A stretch of 64,000 nucleotides of DNA from Herbaspirillum huttiense. Lineage in GTDB: Bacteria > Pseudomonadota > Gammaproteobacteria > Burkholderiales > Burkholderiaceae_D. The notes under the pieces are model-generated. The model did not search any database, was not told where the DNA came from, and saw only the letters and a program-made list of their open reading frames with translations. Positions 56,142 to 64,000 of this stretch are shown here, piece by piece. The translations under genes were made by a program, and so were the position numbers. Location of the stretch: assembly GCF_004367745.1 (NCBI RefSeq), contig NZ_CP037993.1:806001-870000 (forward strand), in the 5' to 3' direction. Within the stretch, counting starts at the first letter, position 1. Each line of letters opens with the position of its first letter.

Positions 56142-56170
56142 AAAAAAAAGCCGGCATACACGATGCCGGC
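56142..56170 (-). terminator. Intrinsic terminator of the chemoreceptor gene
   Basis: 8-bp stem GCCGGCAT/ATGCCGGC with an ACACG loop; on the minus strand the stem runs into TTTTTTTT. About 37 nt after the chemoreceptor stop. Confidence 0.93.
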
Positions 56171-56206
56171 AAGTACACCCTCAGGGAAAAACTTTCTGCC
56201 TGGTGC

Positions 56207-57850
56207 TCAGGCGTAGCTCAGGGCCGGCATCGCCGTGTCCTGGGAATATTGCACAGCGGCCTGCTGCGGGCCGCGCACTGCGGTCGGGCCGGCCTGCTCG
56301 GCCGTGAGCTTGAAGATGCTCACCACATCGGTCAGGGCCACGCTCTGTTGCTGCATGGACGCGGCGGCCGCGGCAGCCTGTTCCACCAGGGCGGCGTTCT
56401 GCTGGGTGGTTTCGTCGATCCGGGCCACGGCGGTGTTGATCTGTTCCAGGCCGGCGGTCTGCTCGGTGCTGGCGGCGCTGATGTCCTGCACGATGTGGGT
56501 CACGCTCTGGATGCTCCTGACCACTTCGTCCATGGTCGAGCCGGCTTCGCTGACCTGCTTTTCACCGGTGGCGACCTTGGCGACCGATTCATTGATGAGC
56601 GCCTCGATTTCCTTGGCGGCAACAGCCGAGCGCTGGGCCAGCGAGCGCACTTCGGAGGCAACCACCGCGAAGCCACGGCCTTGTTCACCGGCACGGGCCG
56701 CTTCCACGGCGGCGTTCAAGGCCAGGATGTTGGTCTGGAAGGCAATGCCGTCAATCACGCTGATGATGTCCACGATCTTGTGCGAGGAGGTGCTGATGGC
56801 GTGCATGGTTTCGACCACGCGGTTCACGGCGGCTCCGCCCTTGGTGGCCACGTCCGAGGCATTGTCGGCCAGGCGCTTGGCTTCGCGGGCATTGTCGGAG
56901 GTCTGCTTGACGGTGGCAGTCAGCTGCTCCATCGCCGAGGCGGTTTCCTGCAGCGAGCCGGCTTGCTGTTCGGTGCGGTGGGACAGATCCATGTTGCCGC
57001 GCTTGATTTCGTCGGAGGCCACGGCGATGGTGTCGGTACCATGGCGCACTTCACCGACGATGGCCACCAGGCTGTCATTCATGCCCTTGAGCGCGGCCAT
57101 CAGCTGGCCCAGCTCATCCTTGCTGGTGACCTCGATGCGGCTGCCCAGATCACCCGACTGCACGCTCTGCGCCACGCTCACGGCCTGGGCCAGCGGACGG
57201 GAGATCGAGCGGGTCAGCAGCCAGGCGATCAGGCCACCCAGGACCAGGGCCGCAATGCTGGCTCCCGTCATGGTCCACTTGGCCATGGCGTAGGCGGCTT
57301 CAGCTGCGTCCACATTGGCTGCGGAATTCTTGCGCAGCAGCTTGTTGAATTGCTCCACGTGGGCAATCACGCGATTGAGGATGGGCATGCAATCCTTGAC
57401 CAGCGAAGTGCGTGCCGCTTCGTTCTGTTGCGAGGTCGCCAGCTTGACGATGTTGACGGCCACCGGCAGGTATTGCGCCTCCAGCTTGCGCAGTTGCTCC
57501 AGCATGTCGCGTTCCTGCGGCGTGGTCGCCGGATCTTGCATCAGGCGGGTCAGCTCGGCCATGCCGGAATCGATATCTTTCTGGGCGCTGCCGACCAGGT
57601 CGAGATCGCCTTTCTGTTCGGCAGTCCCATTGACCAGCGTCAGGTTGCGGGCCGCAATGGCGCGCAGGCCCACGGCGAATTGCACTTTGGAAAGTGCTTC
57701 AAGCTTGCCCTCGTCGATGGAGGTCAGGAAGACGATGCGATCATTCAGACGCGAGACTTGCTGCAGGCCGAAGCTGGCGACGGCCACCAGCAGGACCAGT
57801 ACGGCGGCAAAGCCAAGGCCAAGACGATGGCCGATCTTCAGGTTCTTCAT
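56207..57850 (-). CDS. Methyl-accepting chemotaxis protein
   Basis: 547-residue membrane receptor. The first transmembrane helix is near residues 9-29, a periplasmic four-helix-bundle-like ligand region runs to about 190, a second helix (TGASIAALVLGGLIAWLL) ends near 212, then HAMP (about 213-265) and the signalling domain. The hairpin tip IDGIAFQTNILALNAAVEAARAGEQGRGFAVVA is intact for CheA/CheW contact. No C-terminal NWETF-type CheR tether is present. GGGGAGG precedes the ATG, with an inverted repeat beside it. Ligand unknown. It has its own terminator and probably its own promoter inside the otherwise conserved ybeY-corC neighbourhood. Confidence 0.95.
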   Translation of the reverse strand: MKNLKIGHRLGLGFAAVLVLLVAVASFGLQQVSRLNDRIVFLTSIDEGKLEALSKVQFAVGLRAIAARNLTLVNGTAEQKGDLDLVGSAQKDIDSGMAELTRLMQDPATTPQERDMLEQLRKLEAQYLPVAVNIVKLATSQQNEAARTSLVKDCMPILNRVIAHVEQFNKLLRKNSAANVDAAEAAYAMAKWTMTGASIAALVLGGLIAWLLTRSISRPLAQAVSVAQSVQSGDLGSRIEVTSKDELGQLMAALKGMNDSLVAIVGEVRHGTDTIAVASDEIKRGNMDLSHRTEQQAGSLQETASAMEQLTATVKQTSDNAREAKRLADNASDVATKGGAAVNRVVETMHAISTSSHKIVDIISVIDGIAFQTNILALNAAVEAARAGEQGRGFAVVASEVRSLAQRSAVAAKEIEALINESVAKVATGEKQVSEAGSTMDEVVRSIQSVTHIVQDISAASTEQTAGLEQINTAVARIDETTQQNAALVEQAAAAAASMQQQSVALTDVVSIFKLTAEQAGPTAVRGPQQAAVQYSQDTAMPALSYA

Positions 57851-57859
57851 GACATCCTC

Positions 57860-57920
57860 CCCGATGGGTTTAATTGGTGTGGAAGCATTCTCGTTCAGCC
57901 GGAGTCCGCTTCCCATCGGG
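57860..57920 (-). promoter_or_regulatory. Leader inverted repeat next to the chemoreceptor ribosome-binding site
   Basis: CCCGATGGG (57860-57868) and CCCATCGGG (57912-57920) can pair across a 43-nt loop; on the minus strand the second arm ends in the GGG that begins the Shine-Dalgarno GGGGAGG. Folding could limit ribosome access. Confidence 0.5.
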
Positions 57921-58091
57921 CTTTTCCTGAATTGCCTAGTTAAATGTCAGCGGAAAATCACCGTCAAATTGTCACTCCATTACGAAACGGAAAAAATCGA
58001 TGATCACATCGGAAAAACCGATTACTTTTTGGCGTGATAAAGCGGCAACGGCTTGAGGCAAAGCAACAAAAATGAAACCTGGGCCGGAAAC

Positions 58092-58119
58092 AAAAAACGG
58101 CCTGCAGTAGCAGACCGTT
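58092..58119 (-). terminator. Intrinsic terminator of miaB-phoH-ybeY
   Basis: Stem AACGG-CTGC/GCAG-CCGTT with one mismatch and an AGTA loop; followed on the minus strand by TTTTTTGTTT. About 49 nt after the ybeY stop. Confidence 0.8.
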
Positions 58120-58167
58120 GTTTGCGACATCAGATTGCGTTGCCGAAGCGGCAAGGCAGTCCTTGCT

Positions 58168-58623
58168 TCAGCGTGACTTGTAGGGATTGTCGTAGCCCAA
58201 GGTAGCCAGGATCTCGGTTTCCAGCGCTTCCATCTCGTCGGCTTCCTCATCGTCCTCGTGATCATAGCCCTGCGCATGCAGCACGCCATGCACCACCAGG
58301 TGAGCGGTGTGTTCTTCCACGGTCTTCTTCTGCTCGGCGGCTTCCTTCTCCAGCACGTCGGTACAGAAGATGATGTCGGCTTCGGTGACTTCGCTGTCTT
58401 CATCTTCCGTATAAGCGAAGGTCAGCACATTGGTGGCGTAGTCCTTGCCGCGATAGTCGCGGTTGAGGTCACGGCCTTCTTCGGAACCGACGAAACGCAG
58501 CGTCAGTTCGGCCGGCGCAAACAGCGCGGCCTGCACCCAGCGGCGCAGGAGAGGGCGGGTGATGCTGTCCTTGAGGCGGTCGTCGGCATATTGCACCGAC
58601 AGCGTGAGTTTATGTTTTGGCAT
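58168..58623 (-). CDS. ybeY: Endoribonuclease YbeY
   Basis: 151-residue metal-dependent endoribonuclease needed for 16S rRNA 3' maturation and ribosome quality control. The zinc motif H-x3-H-x5-H is His112, His116 and His122 ([11 protein letters not shown]). The start overlaps the phoH stop by 14 nt, so the two are co-translated. In many bacteria corC follows directly; here a terminator and a chemoreceptor gene intervene. Confidence 0.96.
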   Translation of the reverse strand: MPKHKLTLSVQYADDRLKDSITRPLLRRWVQAALFAPAELTLRFVGSEEGRDLNRDYRGKDYATNVLTFAYTEDEDSEVTEADIIFCTDVLEKEAAEQKKTVEEHTAHLVVHGVLHAQGYDHEDDEEADEMEALETEILATLGYDNPYKSR

Positions 58624-59737
58624 GGCGCGGCTTGGCGGATTTGGTCAGGAGATTGGTGGCAGTGCGGGCAGTGGCGCGCGCGGTATCCGGGCGCGGGTTG
58701 CCGGCGGCATCATAGGCATCGACGATGCGCGCCACCAGCGGATGGCGGACCACGTCGGCACTGGTGAAGCGCGAGAAGGCGATGCCGCGCACGTCATGCA
58801 GCACCGACAGCGCATCGACCAGGCCGCTCTTCTGGCCGTGATGCAGGTCGACCTGGGTGACGTCGCCGGTGATGACGGCCTTGCTGCCGAAACCGATGCG
58901 GGTCAGGAACATCTTCATCTGTTCCGGCGTGGTGTTCTGCGCCTCATCCAGAATGATGAAGGCGTGATTGAGCGTGCGGCCGCGCATGTAGGCCAGCGGG
59001 GCGATCTCGATGGCCTGTTTTTCGAAGAGCTTCTGCGTGCGGTCGAAGCCCAGCAGATCATACAGCGCGTCATACAGCGGACGCAGATATGGGTCGACCT
59101 TCTGCGCCAGATCGCCCGGCAGGAAGCCCAGGCGCTCACCCGCTTCCACGGCCGGGCGCGTGAGCACGATACGCTGCACGGCATCGCGTTCCAGCGCATC
59201 GACCGCGCAGGCCACGGCCAGGTAAGTCTTGCCGGTACCGGCCGGGCCGACACCGAAGGTGATGTCGTGTTCGAGGATGGCATTCAGATACTGGCTCTGA
59301 TGCGGCGTGCGTCCGCGCAGGTCGTGCTTGCGGGTCTTCAGGATGGGGCTCTCGGGTAGCGGGTCCTGGATGTCCTTGTCATCGGCGGCAGGCGCAGCCG
59401 GTGCAGCAGCGGCCTTGCCACGGCGCGCCGGCAGTGGCGGCAGGCCGGCTTCTTCATCGGCGGCGGCGTTGGCACGCTGCTCCACCAGGGCCAGCTGGAT
59501 ATCGTCCACGGCCACCGGTCGGTCGGCCTTTTCGTAGAAACGTTCCAGCACTTCCACTGCGCGTTCGGCATTGGTGCCGGTGACCACGAAGCGGTCGCCA
59601 CGGCGGAAGATTGTCACGTCCAGCGCGGCGGAAATCTGGCGCAGGTTTTCATCGAGCGCACCGCACAGGTTGGCCAGGCGCTTGTTGTCCAGCGGCTGGG
59701 GCGTGAAGTGATGAGGCTGATTGGGGATTTTTTTCAA
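58610..59737 (-). CDS. ybeZ: PhoH-like ATPase (YbeZ)
   Basis: 375-residue P-loop ATPase of the PhoH/YbeZ family. Walker A is GPAGTGKT (residues 164-171) and Walker B lies in [10 protein letters not shown]. An N-terminal domain (1-95) and an alanine-rich linker (100-120) precede the ATPase core. It is thought to work with YbeY in RNA processing. miaB lies 30 nt upstream, giving the order miaB-ybeZ-ybeY. Confidence 0.95.
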   Translation of the reverse strand: MKKIPNQPHHFTPQPLDNKRLANLCGALDENLRQISAALDVTIFRRGDRFVVTGTNAERAVEVLERFYEKADRPVAVDDIQLALVEQRANAAADEEAGLPPLPARRGKAAAAPAAPAADDKDIQDPLPESPILKTRKHDLRGRTPHQSQYLNAILEHDITFGVGPAGTGKTYLAVACAVDALERDAVQRIVLTRPAVEAGERLGFLPGDLAQKVDPYLRPLYDALYDLLGFDRTQKLFEKQAIEIAPLAYMRGRTLNHAFIILDEAQNTTPEQMKMFLTRIGFGSKAVITGDVTQVDLHHGQKSGLVDALSVLHDVRGIAFSRFTSADVVRHPLVARIVDAYDAAGNPRPDTARATARTATNLLTKSAKPRHAKT

Positions 59738-59767
59738 TGCACGATTCCGGTTAAGGGGATTGAATCA

Positions 59768-61108
59768 TCAATGACGGGTCACGATCTCGCCACGCAGCGA
59801 GAAGGGGAAGGCTTCGGTCACGCGGACTTCGAGGATCTCGCCGATGAGGCGCTGGCCGTTCGGACCACCGTCGAAGTTGACCACGCGATTGCTCTCGGTG
59901 CGGCCTTGCAGCTCATGCTCGCGGCGTTTGGAAACGCCTTCCACCAGCACCTTTTGCACCGTGCCGACCTGCGCGGCACTGATCTTGGCCGCGTTCTCGT
60001 CGAGCGCGGCCTGCAGGCGCTGCAGGCGGGCCAGCTTGACTTCCTGCGGGGTGTCGTCGGCCAGGCTGGCGGCCGGCGTGCCGGGGCGCGGGCTGAAGAT
60101 GAAGGAGAAACTGTTGTCGAAGCCCACATCGGCCACCAGCTTCATGAGCGCTTCGAAATCTTCCTCGGTCTCGCCGGGGAAGCCGACGATGAAGTCCGAT
60201 TGCACCGTGATATCCGGACGCACCTTGCGCATGCGGCGGATCACCGACTTGTATTCCAGCGCGGTATAGCCGCGCTTCATCGCCGCCAGCGTGCGGTCCG
60301 AGCCATGTTGCGCCGGCAGGTAGAGGTGATTGCAGAGCTTGGGCACCTTGGCATAGGTGTCGATCAGGCGCTGCGAGAATTCCTTGGGATGGCTGGTCAC
60401 GAAGCGGATGCGCTCGATGCCCGGCAGCTCGGCGATGTATTCGATCAGCAGGGCGAAGTCGGCGATCTCGCCATCTTCCATCACGCCGCGATAGGCATTG
60501 ACGTTCTGGCCCAGCAGCATGATTTCCTTCACGCCCTGGTCGGCCAGCCCGGCCACTTCGGTGAGCACATCCTCAAAGCGGCGCGAGACTTCCTCGCCGC
60601 GCGTATAGGGCACCACGCAGTAGCTGCAATACTTGCTGCAGCCTTCCATGATGGAGACATAGGCAGTCGCCCCTTCCACGCGGGCCGGCGGCAGGTGGTC
60701 GAACTTCTCGATCTCGGGGAAGCTGATGTCCACCTGGGGACGGCCGCTGTAGCGCCGCTCGGAGATCATCTGCGGCAGGCGATGCAGGGTCTGCGGGCCG
60801 AACACCATGTCCACGAAGGGCGCGCGCTTGATGATGGCGTCGCCTTCCTGCGAGGCCACGCAGCCGCCCACGCCGATGAGCAGGTCGGGTTTGTCCTTCT
60901 TCAGCGCACGCAGGCGGCCCAGGTCGGAAAACACCTTCTCCTGCGCCTTCTCGCGAATCGAGCAGGTGTTCAGCAGGATCACGTCGGCCTCTTCCGGACG
61001 ATCGGTCTTGACGAGGCCTTCGGCGAGATGGAGCACGTCGGCCATCTTGTCCGAGTCGTACTCGTTCATCTGGCAGCCGAAGGTTTTGATGAATACTTTT
61101 TTCTGCAT
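59768..61108 (-). CDS. miaB: tRNA-2-methylthio-N6-dimethylallyladenosine synthase
   Basis: 446-residue radical-SAM methylthiotransferase acting on i6A37 of tRNA. The auxiliary cluster uses Cys12, Cys49 and Cys83; the radical-SAM cluster uses Cys157, Cys161 and Cys164 (CSKYCSYC). A C-terminal TRAM domain ends the protein. It is first in miaB-ybeZ-ybeY. The 193-nt upstream gap includes its promoter and the end of the LysR gene. Confidence 0.97.
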   Translation of the reverse strand: MQKKVFIKTFGCQMNEYDSDKMADVLHLAEGLVKTDRPEEADVILLNTCSIREKAQEKVFSDLGRLRALKKDKPDLLIGVGGCVASQEGDAIIKRAPFVDMVFGPQTLHRLPQMISERRYSGRPQVDISFPEIEKFDHLPPARVEGATAYVSIMEGCSKYCSYCVVPYTRGEEVSRRFEDVLTEVAGLADQGVKEIMLLGQNVNAYRGVMEDGEIADFALLIEYIAELPGIERIRFVTSHPKEFSQRLIDTYAKVPKLCNHLYLPAQHGSDRTLAAMKRGYTALEYKSVIRRMRKVRPDITVQSDFIVGFPGETEEDFEALMKLVADVGFDNSFSFIFSPRPGTPAASLADDTPQEVKLARLQRLQAALDENAAKISAAQVGTVQKVLVEGVSKRREHELQGRTESNRVVNFDGGPNGQRLIGEILEVRVTEAFPFSLRGEIVTRH

Positions 61109-61301
61109 AAATCTTTATCAGGCGAAGAGCGCAGGAAGGACGCATGGAACATGCGCGCGCCGGCGAGGAGGAGGGCGGCGGGCCGCTGGAATCTGCTGCT
61201 GCAGCGGTGGTGGAGCCCATCCCCGGAGGTTCGCGATTATAGCACCGCAGGCCCCGTGCAGCCGCCGCCAGCGCCGGGCGGGCCTGTCCATGAGGCAATT
61301 C

Positions 61302-62165
61302 TCAGAGTTGCGCGCAGCAGTCCTGCAGCCATGCCAGCACGGCGCGCAGCCGGGGCAGGGTCTTGAGGTCGCGATGGAATACCGCCCACAGTTCGCGCTG
61401 CAGCTGTGGCGCGGACTCCACAGTCTGCAGTTCCGGTGCCAGCAGATAGCTTGGCAGCAAGGCCAGCCCGACCCCGGCGCGCGCGGCCATGCACTGCGCC
61501 ACCAGGCTGGTGCTGCGCAAACGCACCGGGTTGCCGGCGGCATGGTCGGCGATCCAGCGCGTCTCCGGAATGTCCGGCACGCCATCGTCATAGGCCACGA
61601 AGGGCGCCGTCTTGCGCGCCCGTCGCCAGAGCGCGACGTTGTCGGCCGTGCCACACAGGTAAAAACGCACCGCGCCCAGCGGCCGGGCAATCAGTTCGCC
61701 ATCCTGGGGCTTGCCGAAGCGCAGGGCCAGGTCGGCCTCGCGCCGCGCCAGGCTCAGGGTCTGGTGGCCCAGCGCGAATTCCACATCCAGCGCTGGCCAT
61801 TGCTCCAGCAGAGCGGGCAGGCGCGGGGCCAGGAACATGGTCCCGATGGCATCGGTGCAGGCCAGGCGCAGCTTGCCTTCCAGCCGCAGGTCCCCGCCCG
61901 CCAGGGTGCGCGCCAGTTGCCGCGTCTGTTCCTGCATGGCGCGGGCAGCCGTCAGCACGCTCTCGCCCAGGCGGGTCAGTTCCACATCCTCGGCGCGGCG
62001 CAGGTACAGCGGACCCTGCAAGGCCTCTTCCAGCAGTTGCAGGCGGCGGCCGATGGTGGCATGCGTGACGCCCAGCGCGCGGGCCGCGCCGGAGAGGCTG
62101 CCGGCTTCGACGAAGGCGGCGAAGCTGCGCAGGCTTTCCCAGTCGGCATCCAGGGCGGCATGCAT
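61302..62165 (-). CDS. LysR-family transcriptional regulator
   Basis: About 287 residues: an N-terminal winged helix-turn-helix (SLRSFAAFVEAGSLSGAARALGV... helix, roughly residues 10-70) and an LysR substrate-binding domain with the DLALRFGKP segment. I place the start at the ATG for MHAALDADW because LysR proteins normally begin only a few residues before this helix; a GTG at 62219 would add 18 residues and is not excluded. Neither has a strong ribosome-binding site. It is divergent from an isochorismatase-family hydrolase, its probable target. Confidence 0.88.
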   Translation of the reverse strand: MHAALDADWESLRSFAAFVEAGSLSGAARALGVTHATIGRRLQLLEEALQGPLYLRRAEDVELTRLGESVLTAARAMQEQTRQLARTLAGGDLRLEGKLRLACTDAIGTMFLAPRLPALLEQWPALDVEFALGHQTLSLARREADLALRFGKPQDGELIARPLGAVRFYLCGTADNVALWRRARKTAPFVAYDDGVPDIPETRWIADHAAGNPVRLRSTSLVAQCMAARAGVGLALLPSYLLAPELQTVESAPQLQRELWAVFHRDLKTLPRLRAVLAWLQDCCAQL

Positions 62166-62260
62166 GGCTTGCGGGGAGGGCAAGGGCGCGGCCTTGCTGC
62201 GGGCTGTTAATTTTTTCACAGGGGGCTGGCGATTTTGGTGAATGGCAGTGCGAATTTTAT

Positions 62261-62277
62261 CGGACTAAGATGGTCCG
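62261..62277. promoter_or_regulatory. Candidate LysR operator in the divergent region
   Basis: CGGAC-N7-GTCCG, 5-bp arms, inside the 184-nt gap between the LysR gene and the hydrolase gene. Not a perfect T-N11-A box. Confidence 0.4.
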
Positions 62278-62349
62278 TCACTGTGCATTGACGTTCAGTT
62301 GCAGCGTTTTATCGACTTCTCTCGAACATTTTTTAACAAGGAACCGCGC

Positions 62350-62958
62350 ATGTCCTCTCCCCAGACCTTGATCCAGATCGCCGGTGGCAGCGCCCGCGCC
62401 GCCACCTGGCAGGAAGCCGTCCTGCTCATCATCGACCACCAGACCGAATACACCACCGGCCGCGCCCCGCTGGCCGGCATCGATGCCGCGGTCGGCCAGA
62501 TCGCCGAGCTGCTGCGCCAGGCCCGTGCCGCCGGTGCGCCGGTGATCCACATCGTCCACCACAGCAAGCCGGGCAGTGCCATGTTCGATCCGCAAGGTCC
62601 GCACGTGGCCATCATCGACGGCGTGCAGCCGCAGGGTGAGGAGGTGGTGCTGCCCAAGGGGCTGCCCAATGCCTTCGCCGGTACTTCGCTGGACGAGGCC
62701 ATCAGGAAGACCGGCCGCAAGTCCCTGATCGTGACCGGTTTTGCTACCCACATGTGCGTGAGCGCGACCGTGCGCTCGGCACTGGACCATGGCTATGCCT
62801 CCACGGTCGTGGCGGCTGCCTGCGCTACCCGCGACCTGCCAGATCCCCTGGGCGGTGCGCCGGTCAAGGCGGTCGAGGTCCAGCGTGTGGCGCTGACCGA
62901 ACTGGCCGATCGCTATGCCACCGTGGTAGCAGATGCGGCGGCGCTGGCCGGGGCCTGA
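62350..62958 (+). CDS. Isochorismatase-family cysteine hydrolase
   Basis: 202-residue hydrolase of the isochorismatase/nicotinamidase superfamily. The catalytic triad is Asp29 (LIIDHQ), Lys103 (LPKGLPNAF) and Cys136 (FATHMCVSAT); a cis-peptide before the Cys is typical. The substrate is unknown: amides, N-carbamoyl compounds or isochorismate are all possible. The start MSSPQTL is the ATG at 62350; an ATG 17 codons upstream is weaker. It lies next to a divergent LysR regulator and ends with a strong terminator. Confidence 0.87.
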   Translation: MSSPQTLIQIAGGSARAATWQEAVLLIIDHQTEYTTGRAPLAGIDAAVGQIAELLRQARAAGAPVIHIVHHSKPGSAMFDPQGPHVAIIDGVQPQGEEVVLPKGLPNAFAGTSLDEAIRKTGRKSLIVTGFATHMCVSATVRSALDHGYASTVVAAACATRDLPDPLGGAPVKAVEVQRVALTELADRYATVVADAAALAGA

Positions 62959-63005
62959 TCTCATTGCATCACGGCTTTTTCGCACGGCGCGGAAAAGACA
63001 ATCAC

Positions 63006-63038
63006 AAGGACGCTACCACCGAGGTAGCGTCCTTTTTT
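63006..63038 (+). terminator. Intrinsic terminator of the hydrolase gene
   Basis: 12-bp perfect stem AAGGACGCTACC/GGTAGCGTCCTT with a 5-nt loop, followed by a T-run. Confidence 0.92.
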
Positions 63039-63320
63039 CATGCAGTCTGAAAATGATCTGACTTATTCATAAGGGGATCGATATCGAAAAAATTCAAAGA
63101 AAATTTCATCACGTTGACGACGAGGAACTAGCAATAATTAGAAATAACGCATGAATATTCAGGAGTGCTGAAATTCAGGAGACAGAATCGCTTAGTTTGT
63201 CGGCTTTCCGCAATTCGCTCATGTCCGCATCCGGTTGGCACGACAGCCGCCTGCCATGCGGCAGATGGGCGAGGCAAGCACAGCAGGAGAAGCTGCTGTT
63301 GTGCTGCATTTCAATAAAGA

Positions 63321-63358
63321 ACGCGCAAGGCGCGTGTGGACGGTCTGACAGGCCGTCC
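63321..63358 (+). other. Two hairpins in the kinase gene leader
   Basis: ACGCGC/GCGCGT (63321-63335) and GGACGGTCT/AGGCCGTCC (63338-63358, one G-T pair) directly upstream of the ribosome-binding site. Confidence 0.45.
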
Positions 63359-63381
63359 TTAGAAAAAGGAATGAGTCGACC

Positions 63382-64000
63382 ATGATTCCGGCCCCCTTCA
63401 GCGACCGGCTCGCAGCGCTGCTGGCCCGAGGCCAGCGCACCATACTCGGTATCGCCGGTCCGCCCGGCAGCGGCAAGTCCACGTTCGCCGCTGCGCTGCT
63501 GGCGCATGCACAGGCGCAAGGGCTGACGCAGTCCGTCATCCTGCCCATGGATGGCTACCACCTCGCCAATGCGGAGCTGGCACGCCTGGGCCGCGCCACG
63601 CGCAAAGGGGCGGAAGATACCTTCGACAGCGCCGGCTACGTCCACCTGCTGGCGCGGCTGCGTCAGCAGCAGGCCGATGAAGTCATCTACGCACCGCAAT
63701 TCCTGCGCGAGATCGAGGAAGCCATTGCCGGCAGCATCGCCATCCCTGCTGACACCCGGCTCATCATCACCGAAGGCAATTACCTGCTGCTCGACCGCGG
63801 CCACTGGTCGCGCGTGCGGCCCTTGCTCGATGAGGTCTGGTATGTCGATGTCGAGCCTGCCGTGCGGCTGCAGCGGCTGATTGCGCGCCACGTACAGTTT
63901 GGCCGCAGTCCGGCCGAGGCTGAAGCCTGGGTGATGAACAGCGATGAAATCAATGCAGCGCTGATCGAAACGACGCGCAGCCGTGCCGACCAGATTGTTC
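63382..64000 (+). CDS. P-loop kinase of the uridine kinase / FrcK-like type (3' end outside window)
   Basis: Nucleoside or sugar kinase-like P-loop protein, 206 codons present and open at the right edge. Walker A GPPGSGKST is at residues 26-34; PMDGYHLANAEL (the D-G-x-H substrate segment) and TEGNYLLLDRGHW follow the pattern of fructose transport kinase FrcK and related YggC proteins. AAAAAGG precedes the ATG. Neighbouring genes are outside the window, so the substrate is not known. Confidence 0.85.
   Translation, partial: MIPAPFSDRLAALLARGQRTILGIAGPPGSGKSTFAAALLAHAQAQGLTQSVILPMDGYHLANAELARLGRATRKGAEDTFDSAGYVHLLARLRQQQADEVIYAPQFLREIEEAIAGSIAIPADTRLIITEGNYLLLDRGHWSRVRPLLDEVWYVDVEPAVRLQRLIARHVQFGRSPAEAEAWVMNSDEINAALIETTRSRADQIV

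Larger units (their letters stand above)
57851..58167. other. 317-nt region between chemoreceptor gene and ybeY
   Basis: It holds the chemoreceptor promoter and leader (57851 to about 58000), which includes the inverted repeat at 57860-57920, and the ybeY terminator at 58092-58119. A good sigma-28 promoter is not visible by eye. Confidence 0.65.
62959..63381. other. 423-nt region between the hydrolase and kinase genes
   Basis: It holds the hydrolase terminator (63006-63038), an AT-rich stretch (63050-63160), a 9-bp direct repeat ATTCAGGAG at 63157 and 63173 and two hairpins in the leader of the kinase gene. A 62-codon frame here has no support. Confidence 0.65.

Noticed and set aside
54881..57943. 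1020-codon open frame on the plus strand
   Set aside because: Antisense to the ends of lnt, corC and the chemoreceptor gene; no start signal, no domain, low-complexity composition.
63197..63385. Possible 62-codon gene before the kinase
   Set aside because: No ribosome-binding site, no recognisable sequence and it runs across the kinase start.

Overview
The window is a GC-rich bacterial chromosome segment packed with single-copy housekeeping genes. I see no tRNA, rRNA, CRISPR array, insertion sequence, prophage or conjugative module. Protein sequences and gene neighbourhoods (polyprenyl-quinone UbiH next to PepP, AmgK/MurU divergent from lptD, three-subunit pnt transhydrogenase, hemP-bfd-tonB-exbBD, miaB-phoH-ybeY) point to a betaproteobacterium of the Burkholderiales, most likely Oxalobacteraceae and plausibly Herbaspirillum. 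The genus is inferred from gene order and protein character, not from a database search.

Layout, left to right. 1-2.6 kb (minus strand): a YheT-like hydrolase cut by the window edge, an NTF2-like protein, a zf-CHCC zinc protein and ilvE; branched-chain amino acid exporter genes azlCD run the other way. 4-8 kb (plus): pgk, pyk and class II fba, a glycolysis/gluconeogenesis block. 8-11.7 kb (plus): purC-purE-purK and a Sua5-type tRNA t6A gene, separated from fba by a strong terminator. 12-21.4 kb: mixed units with ompW, a flavin reductase, msrA, pdxH-cfa, a cytochrome b561 plus two YceI paralogues, purB, a glutathione transferase and bacterioferritin. 21.6-24.6 kb (minus): an iron-uptake operon hemP, unknown gene, bfd, tonB, exbB, exbD under two Fur-box-like sites. 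24.7-26.3 kb: nudJ-like and mnmA. 26.5-29.9 kb (plus): pntAA, panD, pntAB, pntB. 30-35 kb (minus): upp, ubiH, and a cell-wall recycling unit amgK-murU followed by pepP. 35.2-41 kb (plus): lptD-surA-pdxA-rsmA, the outer-membrane biogenesis operon. 41-47.7 kb (plus): a small YP-rich secreted protein, an EAL-PAS-PAS protein, gloA, a ClC chloride transporter preceded by an 8-bp tandem repeat, and a TonB-dependent copper receptor. 47.7-56 kb (minus): corC-lnt-glyQ-glyS-gmhB-plsC-ygjP-like. 56.2-61.1 kb (minus): a chemoreceptor gene with its own terminator, then miaB-phoH-ybeY. 61.3-64 kb: a LysR regulator divergent from an isochorismatase-family hydrolase, and a P-loop kinase cut by the right edge.

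Functional themes are central carbon and purine metabolism, vitamin and cofactor synthesis (pdxA, pdxH, panD), envelope assembly (lptD, surA, lnt, plsC, gmhB, amgK, murU, cfa) and iron/copper handling (hemP-exbD, bfr, bfd, copper receptor).

I found no convincing undescribed defence or mobile system. The points most worth a second look are the unknown gene inside the Fur-type iron operon, panD nested inside the transhydrogenase operon, a chemoreceptor gene splitting the ybeY-corC neighbourhood, the 8-bp repeat just before the ClC gene, an LptD with only two cysteines, and an EAL protein with its PAS domains at the C-terminus. Starts quoted here were chosen from ribosome-binding sites and family length; several differ from the longest open frame.
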